A stretch of 19,279 nucleotides of DNA from RGIG995 sp045603745 (GTDB taxonomy: Bacteria; Bacillota; Clostridia; Oscillospirales; UBA644), in NCBI GenBank assembly GCA_045603745.1, contig JAZUMQ010000045.1, positions 1-19,279 on the forward strand, written 5' to 3'. How positions within the stretch are numbered: the first letter of the stretch is position 1; each line of letters opens with the position of its first letter. Shown here piece after piece: positions 14,703 to 19,279 of this stretch. The notes under the pieces were generated by a model. The model made no database searches, was not told the origin of the DNA, and was given only the letters and a program-made list of their open reading frames with translations. The position numbers and the translations under genes are program-made.

Positions 14703-15113
14703 ATGAAATTTGACCGCTTTACCATTATAGGTCTGTTGTGCGCTCTGCCTTATTTGGTCTTCGGCGTGGTACTGACCGATTCCAACGCCGTAAGTATTAT
14801 TGCCTACTTAATTTTAACCTTGGCGTTGACCGGGGCGGAAGTCACCTGCTATGATATGATGCTCTCCTCTCGGCGGAGAAATTGGCTCTATCGGGTGCCT
14901 TTCTCCACGTTGTTCATGTTGGTTCAATTTATCTTGGGCTGGAACGTAATGATTCCCTTTTACGTCATGGGACAGTTTGCCATGGGGGTTGCCACCACCA
15001 AAGACCGCTTTGAACATATGCCGAAAAACCGCGCCGCCAAACCGATGGTCATTTCCATCGGCACTTCGGTGATCTATATTCTAATTGCGCTGATTACGGG
15101 GGTGAAAGCATGA
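14703..15113 (+). CDS. small four-helix membrane protein, unknown function
   Basis: A 136-residue protein with about four hydrophobic helices (roughly 6-25, 29-47, 65-90 and 115-134) and a basic turn SSRRRNW (55-61). There are no recognisable motifs. The ribosome binding site AAGGAGG precedes the ATG by 7 nt. Its stop overlaps the next start by 4 nt (ATGA, 15110-15113), so translation is probably coupled to the Cys-rich exported protein. With its neighbours it looks like part of one membrane complex, which is inference from gene order and spacing. Confidence 0.8.
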   Translation: MKFDRFTIIGLLCALPYLVFGVVLTDSNAVSIIAYLILTLALTGAEVTCYDMMLSSRRRNWLYRVPFSTLFMLVQFILGWNVMIPFYVMGQFAMGVATTKDRFEHMPKNRAAKPMVISIGTSVIYILIALITGVKA

Positions 15114-16267
15114 AAAAAAACCTATGGACTTTATCCATCACCCTTTTCCTGCTCTTTACGCTGAGCGTGTCTGCCCTTGCCTCTGCCCACGATGGATTGT
15201 GCAGTTGCGGTCGCCAATACGCCCGGACGGATTCCGACGATTTCATGATCTACGACTGTCTTGGTTGCGGGCGAAACTACACCTCCTGCACCTGTCACAC
15301 CTGCTGGTGCGGAAGCGATCTGACCCGCACGCCCCTGGAAGGAGTCACGACGGTGACCTGCGACGATTGCGGATTGCCTTGTGAAGACTGCATTTGCAGA
15401 GACCGTTCCTATTACGACGCTTTGCAAAACGTGGAACAGGGCCTTACGGGAGAAGAGATCCCCAATCCCAACAACGGCGTTTTGATCGCTCTGGCGGGGC
15501 TTTTGCCCTTTGCCGGATTTTTGGGATTGTATTTCACCATTTACCGCCGTCGAACTTCCACCCGAAACCGGAAAGACAAAGCCCCGGTTTTGGAACAGGA
15601 ATTGGATATGATCGACAAAGAGCCCGATGCGAAGAAGCGTTACGCTTTTGCAAAGCAAAAAGAAGAATCCAAGCGGGACGGCGATACCCGAATTCTCGAC
15701 CGGGAAGGGAAAGTTTTGTGCTTCCGAAAGAACGAATTGCTTGCCGACGCCGTGGAAGAAGAATGGATCCGGGACACGGTCAGCGAAAATCTGCGGGCCT
15801 GCCGCACCATGAACCGCATGGGATTTGCCGGTTCGGTGGAAACGGTGGATCGGCTCTGGGATTTCAAGACCAAAGAATTCTCTCCCGACCGACAGGAGAT
15901 CAGCGGCGAGACCCCGGCGCAATCTCTGGTCAAATGGGATACGAAGGAGCCTATGGTAGCGCTGTTTGAGATCGTAAAACCCCTTAACGGCCGGGAAAAC
16001 AATCTGTTGCACCCCGCCTCCAACGTAACCCGATTTACCGCCCGCATTTTTGAAAAAGAACCTTTGATGAACCGCAAGACCGATCTTTCCACCGAAGCCC
16101 AGCGTCGTGCCACATTGCAACAACTGGTGCCCGGCGCCGACGTGGACGCCCTGCTGAACCTCGACCGGATCGTCGGTCAGACCTTATCCGCCCCCGGTGG
16201 ATTACCCGAAGAGGTTTCCCCCAAACGCTTGGGCGAGAAAAATCGTTTTCCGGGAGGTATGGCATAA
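15110..16267 (+). CDS. exported Cys-rich protein with one membrane anchor, unknown function
   Basis: Family not recognised. The 385-residue protein begins with a signal peptide (residues 1-26, likely cut after ALASA). The outside part (27-120) holds 13 cysteines at 31, 33, 50, 53, 60, 62, 65, 67, 84, 87, 91, 94 and 96, in CxC, CxxC and CxxCxC patterns resembling tandem zinc ribbons. One helix (123-144) followed by YRRR marks the stop-transfer. The remaining 240 residues are cytoplasmic, charged and without a known motif, rich in Glu/Lys and Arg. Such a Cys-rich ectodomain is unusual for an exported protein and would need metal or a reducing habitat. It overlaps the previous gene by 4 nt. Confidence 0.8.
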   Translation: MKKNLWTLSITLFLLFTLSVSALASAHDGLCSCGRQYARTDSDDFMIYDCLGCGRNYTSCTCHTCWCGSDLTRTPLEGVTTVTCDDCGLPCEDCICRDRSYYDALQNVEQGLTGEEIPNPNNGVLIALAGLLPFAGFLGLYFTIYRRRTSTRNRKDKAPVLEQELDMIDKEPDAKKRYAFAKQKEESKRDGDTRILDREGKVLCFRKNELLADAVEEEWIRDTVSENLRACRTMNRMGFAGSVETVDRLWDFKTKEFSPDRQEISGETPAQSLVKWDTKEPMVALFEIVKPLNGRENNLLHPASNVTRFTARIFEKEPLMNRKTDLSTEAQRRATLQQLVPGADVDALLNLDRIVGQTLSAPGGLPEEVSPKRLGEKNRFPGGMA

Positions 16268-17152
16268 ATGAAATACGTATATTCAACCAAAGACCTGTTG
16301 ACTCTGTTGCGTTCTTCCGACCGGGAAGCAAACGTCGCCTCTCCCTTCCGGAGCCTTCTGACCCTGAATCGGGAAACCGAAGTTCAACCGCTCACCGACG
16401 ATCAGCGGTTGCTCTGTGCCTTTGCTCTGACCCCGGAACGGACGCTGATGATCGGACGCCATTCCTCGGTGGACGGAGAATTGTATCTTCTGAACATCGG
16501 GGCGATGTGGTATCTCTACACCTGGTTAGAGACCCAAGACCGTCACGTATTTGAAGCGTATTTTGATCGTCCTCGGCTATTGAAACTGCTGAACAAAAAT
16601 TTCTGTGGATTTTATCGCCCCAACTTCGGAGCCTTTACCCAATTAGATCTGCGGTTGTCCACCGGAGAATTCGTCGTTTGGAATCTGATTCGCGCGTTGT
16701 ACGCCTCTCGGGCGAGAAGCACCGGGATCGGAAACAACGATTCGTTCCTTGCAGACGATCTGAAAAACTCGGATCTGGCGCTTTATTTGCGCAATTATCT
16801 GGACGAACTGGGCATGGAATCCCTGTCCGATGCCATTGATCTGTTGATGGAAGAAAAAAATCACAGTGCCATGGACAGTATGCTGAAATCCTTGGAAGAA
16901 AAAGGAATCTTGACTCCCGACATTGCCGACGTAACCCACGATAGCGCTTACCGCCTCTCCCGCACCGCCTTGGAACGGCTGGACGACGGAATGCTTTTGG
17001 ACACCATCTGGTACGCCGACCGCACCGACCCGGAACGCAACCGGGAAATCTTGTTGTGCCTGCGTCGGGACGGCGTTTTGGCACTGATTCCCACCGCCGA
17101 CGGCGTTGCCCTGCGCTCCTTCCCCGAATGTCCTTGGGAAGAACTGGTATAA
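16268..17152 (+). CDS. soluble protein of unknown function, last gene of the murE operon
   Basis: A 294-residue protein with no signal peptide or membrane helix and no family I recognise. The start ATG directly follows the previous stop (TAA then ATG, no gap), with GGGAGG at 16252-16257 as ribosome binding site. Composition is mixed alpha/beta with several leucine-rich helices, for instance DLALYLRNYLDELG and SLSDAIDLLMEE in the middle, and a C-terminal stretch resembling a winged-helix or partner-binding fold only vaguely. It is probably a cytoplasmic partner of the Cys-rich protein's inner domain, which is positional inference. Confidence 0.78.
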   Translation: MKYVYSTKDLLTLLRSSDREANVASPFRSLLTLNRETEVQPLTDDQRLLCAFALTPERTLMIGRHSSVDGELYLLNIGAMWYLYTWLETQDRHVFEAYFDRPRLLKLLNKNFCGFYRPNFGAFTQLDLRLSTGEFVVWNLIRALYASRARSTGIGNNDSFLADDLKNSDLALYLRNYLDELGMESLSDAIDLLMEEKNHSAMDSMLKSLEEKGILTPDIADVTHDSAYRLSRTALERLDDGMLLDTIWYADRTDPERNREILLCLRRDGVLALIPTADGVALRSFPECPWEELV

Positions 17153-17170
17153 AGGAAAAAACAACAATAT

Positions 17171-17283
17171 CTCCAGCGACTCGCTTCGCTCCTTGCTTAT
17201 TCGGCTTAGCTAAAAATCCTACGCCTGCGGCTTGCATTTTTAGAGCCTCACTTAACTCTCCACTCTCCACTCTTCACTCTTTT
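17171..17283. repeat. short palindromic element with CTCTCCA tandem repeats
   Basis: A hairpin (17175-17179 with 17186-17190) is followed by a longer one: GGCT and CTAAAAAT (17203-17217) pair with ATTTTTAG and AGCC (17236-17247). Then come four tandem heptamers, CTCTCCA, CTCTCCA, CTCTTCA and a degenerate CTCTTTT (17256-17283). It resembles the small interspersed elements found between genes in Clostridia, but copy number cannot be judged here. Confidence 0.5.
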
Positions 17284-17296
17284 CACAGGTGCTTTT

Positions 17297-18298
17297 ATGT
17301 CCGAATTTTATCAATCACCCCATCGGGGGACGACCCACGTCGCCGTTTTACCGGAACGCCGTTTTGACGAAGTCATGGTGCAAGCCGTGGAACCCTTGTT
17401 ACAAAAATATCGCAACAAAGGATTTTTAACCATCGTCCGGGGAATGCGACTTTCTTACGAATATTATCTTTGCGCCGACCCCGTGGGGGCGGTGGTCATC
17501 AGCCACGGCTTTACCGAATCGGCGGAAAAATTTCGGGAAATGACCTATTATTTCCTACAGGCGGGCTATTCGGTCTTTGCCCTGGATCATCGGGGACACG
17601 GACGCTCCCATCGGGAGATGGAAAATCCCTGTCTTGTCCACGTTGGAAAATTTCAGGATTACGTCAACGATCTGGATCTGTTCGTCAAACGTATCGTCCG
17701 TCCCAACGCCGTCAATCTGCCCCTATATCTGTTTGGACATTCCATGGGCGGAGCGGTGGCGGCGATGTATTTATCCCAACACCCGGTGACCTTTCGCAGA
17801 GCGGTGCTGAACGCACCGATGATCGCTCCGAAGACCGCAGAATTCCCCGGTTGGGTGGCAGAATTTTTGGCACTGTTGATGTGTCTGAGCGGAAACGGAA
17901 AAAAACGGGTTCTGAATTACGGAGATTTTGACGAAAACGCCCCCTTTGAAACCAGCGCCGGCACTTCCCCCCAGCGGTTTGACTATTATCATCAGAAACG
18001 AATCCATTACCGTCATCTGCGCACCTCCGCCCCCACCTACGGCTGGTTGTTGCAGGCGGTGGGCGTCACCCGGAATCTGCTGAATCGGGAAAACTGCGCC
18101 ACGGTGCAAGCCCCCGTTCTCCTGTTTCAGGCGGAGACCGACGATTACGTTCTTGCAGAACCTCAGGAAAAATATATTGCCCGAATCCCCCACGGAGAAT
18201 TGGTTCGGATCAAAAACTGCAAACACGAAATTTATATGTCCCCCAACGAAATTTTGCAACCCTATTTGGATCAGATTCTTTCCTTCTTTTCAAAATAA
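17297..18298 (+). CDS. alpha/beta-hydrolase, monoacylglycerol lipase or lysophospholipase-like
   Basis: A 333-residue serine hydrolase. Motifs visible are the oxyanion-hole segment VVISHGFTES (66-75), LDHRGHGRS (96-104), the nucleophile elbow GHSMGG (147-152, Ser149), a late acid in ETDDYV (D282 or D283) and the catalytic His310 in NCKHEIY. The cap region lies about 180-265. The LDHRGHGRS plus GHSMGG arrangement is typical of the PldB/monoglyceride lipase group, which releases fatty acids from lysophospholipids or monoacylglycerols. Its real substrate is unknown. There is no signal peptide, so it is probably cytoplasmic. The start ATG has AGGTG 5 nt before it. It may be cotranscribed with metF, 24 nt downstream. 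Confidence 0.85.
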   Translation: MSEFYQSPHRGTTHVAVLPERRFDEVMVQAVEPLLQKYRNKGFLTIVRGMRLSYEYYLCADPVGAVVISHGFTESAEKFREMTYYFLQAGYSVFALDHRGHGRSHREMENPCLVHVGKFQDYVNDLDLFVKRIVRPNAVNLPLYLFGHSMGGAVAAMYLSQHPVTFRRAVLNAPMIAPKTAEFPGWVAEFLALLMCLSGNGKKRVLNYGDFDENAPFETSAGTSPQRFDYYHQKRIHYRHLRTSAPTYGWLLQAVGVTRNLLNRENCATVQAPVLLFQAETDDYVLAEPQEKYIARIPHGELVRIKNCKHEIYMSPNEILQPYLDQILSFFSK

Positions 18299-18322
18299 CG
18301 GAAGTTTCCCGGAGAAAATATC

Positions 18323-19192
18323 ATGAAATTAAACGAAGTGTTAAACAACGATAAACTTTCCCTCTCCTTTGAAGTTTTTCCTCCCAAGACCGACGCATCG
18401 TTCGATTCGGTGGAACAGGCGGTTCATCAGATTGCCGCCCTAAAACCGGCGTTTATGAGCGTAACCTATGGCGCCGGGGGAGGAACCAGTGAATACACCT
18501 TGGAGATCGCAAAACACATCATGCGGGATCACGGAGTACCCACCTTGGCGCACCTGACCTGCGTTTCGTCCACCAAAGAGTCGGTACACCGACGGATTGA
18601 AGACCTGCGAGCCGCCGGAATTGAAAACGTCATGGCGTTGCGGGGAGATATTCCAGCCGATCGCATGGACGAAGACCGGTCGACGTGGGATTACCGCTAT
18701 GCGGTGGATCTGATCCACGAATTGAAGGAACAGGGATTCTGTATCGGCGGCGCCTGTTATCCGGAAATTCACCCGGAAAGCCCCAATCAAAGAGAAGATA
18801 TTCGGCGGTTAAAAGAAAAGGTGGACGCCGGGTGCGAATTTTTGACCACCCAGATGTTTTTTGACAACAATCTGCTCTACAATTTCCTTTACAAGATCCG
18901 GGAAGCGGGCATCACCGTGCCGGTCGTGGCAGGGATCATGCCCATCACCAACGCAAACCAAGTGGAACGGGCCGTCAAACTCTCCGGTTCTTTTGTACCC
19001 CAACGGTTCAAGTCCATCGTGGACAAATTCGGCAGTGACCCGAACAGTATGAAACAGGCAGGCATCGCCTACGCCACCGACCAGATTATTGATCTGTTTG
19101 CAAATAACATCACCAACGTTCACGTTTATTCCATGAACAAGCCCGATATTGCAGAGAAGATACAGGCAAATCTTTCGGATATTCTGAAATGA
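18323..19192 (+). CDS. metF: 5,10-methylenetetrahydrofolate reductase
   Basis: A flavoenzyme that reduces methylene-THF to methyl-THF for methionine synthesis or, in acetogenic anaerobes, the methyl branch. The product is 289 residues, matching the compact bacterial catalytic barrel. FEVFPPK (16-22, the conserved Glu), SVTYGAGGG (46-54), the HLTC strand (77-80), ALRGD (104-108) and the YPEIHPES segment (about 145-152) are conserved family signatures, as is QMFFDN (about 177-182). GGAG precedes the ATG by 9 nt. It is followed by a terminator. Together with folT it gives the window two folate-linked genes, though they are far apart and on separate transcripts. Confidence 0.95.
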   Translation: MKLNEVLNNDKLSLSFEVFPPKTDASFDSVEQAVHQIAALKPAFMSVTYGAGGGTSEYTLEIAKHIMRDHGVPTLAHLTCVSSTKESVHRRIEDLRAAGIENVMALRGDIPADRMDEDRSTWDYRYAVDLIHELKEQGFCIGGACYPEIHPESPNQREDIRRLKEKVDAGCEFLTTQMFFDNNLLYNFLYKIREAGITVPVVAGIMPITNANQVERAVKLSGSFVPQRFKSIVDKFGSDPNSMKQAGIAYATDQIIDLFANNITNVHVYSMNKPDIAEKIQANLSDILK

Positions 19193-19195
19193 TAA

Positions 19196-19233
19196 GCAAA
19201 AAGCTGTTGCGGACGCAACAGCTTTTGCTTTTT
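19196..19233 (+). terminator. intrinsic terminator after metF
   Basis: Stem 19196-19210 with 19215-19228 (AGCTGTTGC with GCAACAGCT at its core, one A bulged in the A/T part) closed by GGAC, then a T-run at 19229-19233. Confidence 0.88.
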
Positions 19234-19257
19234 ATATACCGACAAATTGGAGGTTAT

Positions 19258-19279
19258 ATGGGAATGGCTATGTGGGGGA
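19258..19279 (+). CDS. start of a further gene, cut by the window end
   Basis: GGAGG (19249-19253) precedes two in-frame ATG codons (19258 and 19264; the second has the better spacing). Only seven codons, beginning Met-Gly-Met-Ala-Met-Trp-Gly, are visible, so the product cannot be named. Confidence 0.4.

Noticed and set aside
1..19279. CRISPR arrays, tRNA or rRNA genes, transposases, integrases
   Set aside because: None was recognised on either strand; the only short tandem repeat is the heptamer run at 17256-17283.

Overview
The window looks like chromosomal DNA of a Gram-positive anaerobe of the phylum Bacillota, most likely a Clostridia lineage. The reasons are a tetrahydrofolate (THF) riboswitch driving a FolT-type ECF transporter gene, strong AGGAGG-like ribosome binding sites, a Firmicutes-style SecA with a C-terminal Cys motif, and a VTC-domain/DUF4956 gene pair. 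No species can be named from sequence alone. Core genes are GC-rich at third positions; one internal block (about 8185-12180) is clearly AT-rich.

Layout. Positions 1-697 are non-coding. A compact, strongly self-complementary segment at about 85-282 has a good minus-strand promoter and a minus-strand terminator-like hairpin, so it is probably an unidentified structured RNA. A plus-strand promoter then leads into a THF riboswitch (about 488-599), a candidate translational expression platform, and folT (698-1255). A bidirectional terminator separates folT from a minus-strand block, listed here in transcription order: secA, a six-helix membrane protein of unknown function, a VTC-domain protein and a DUF4956 membrane protein. 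secA is divergent from comM (6637-8184), with a promoter for each in the gap.

Directly after comM lies an AT-rich cassette with a complete FokI-like type IIS restriction-modification system. It contains two separate D12-class adenine methyltransferases, one resembling each half of the fused M.FokI, and a 603-residue FokI-like nuclease. The 249-bp gap that follows holds an inverted repeat over a -35 element, four DnaA-box-like 9-mers, and two imperfect 22-bp direct repeats that flank the boxes.

Next is a tightly spaced operon: a murE-type ligase with a DDPAN motif (lysine-type rather than diaminopimelate-type), then four genes I cannot identify. These are an acidic protein with five helices, a small four-helix protein, an exported Cys-rich protein with one membrane anchor, and a soluble protein. 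A short repeat-like element follows, then an alpha/beta hydrolase gene, metF, a terminator, and the first codons of another gene.

Two folate genes sit in the window: folT, under direct THF control, and metF, which uses methylene-THF. The most notable system is the FokI-like cassette. The least explained parts are the four-gene block behind murE and the minus-strand RNA.
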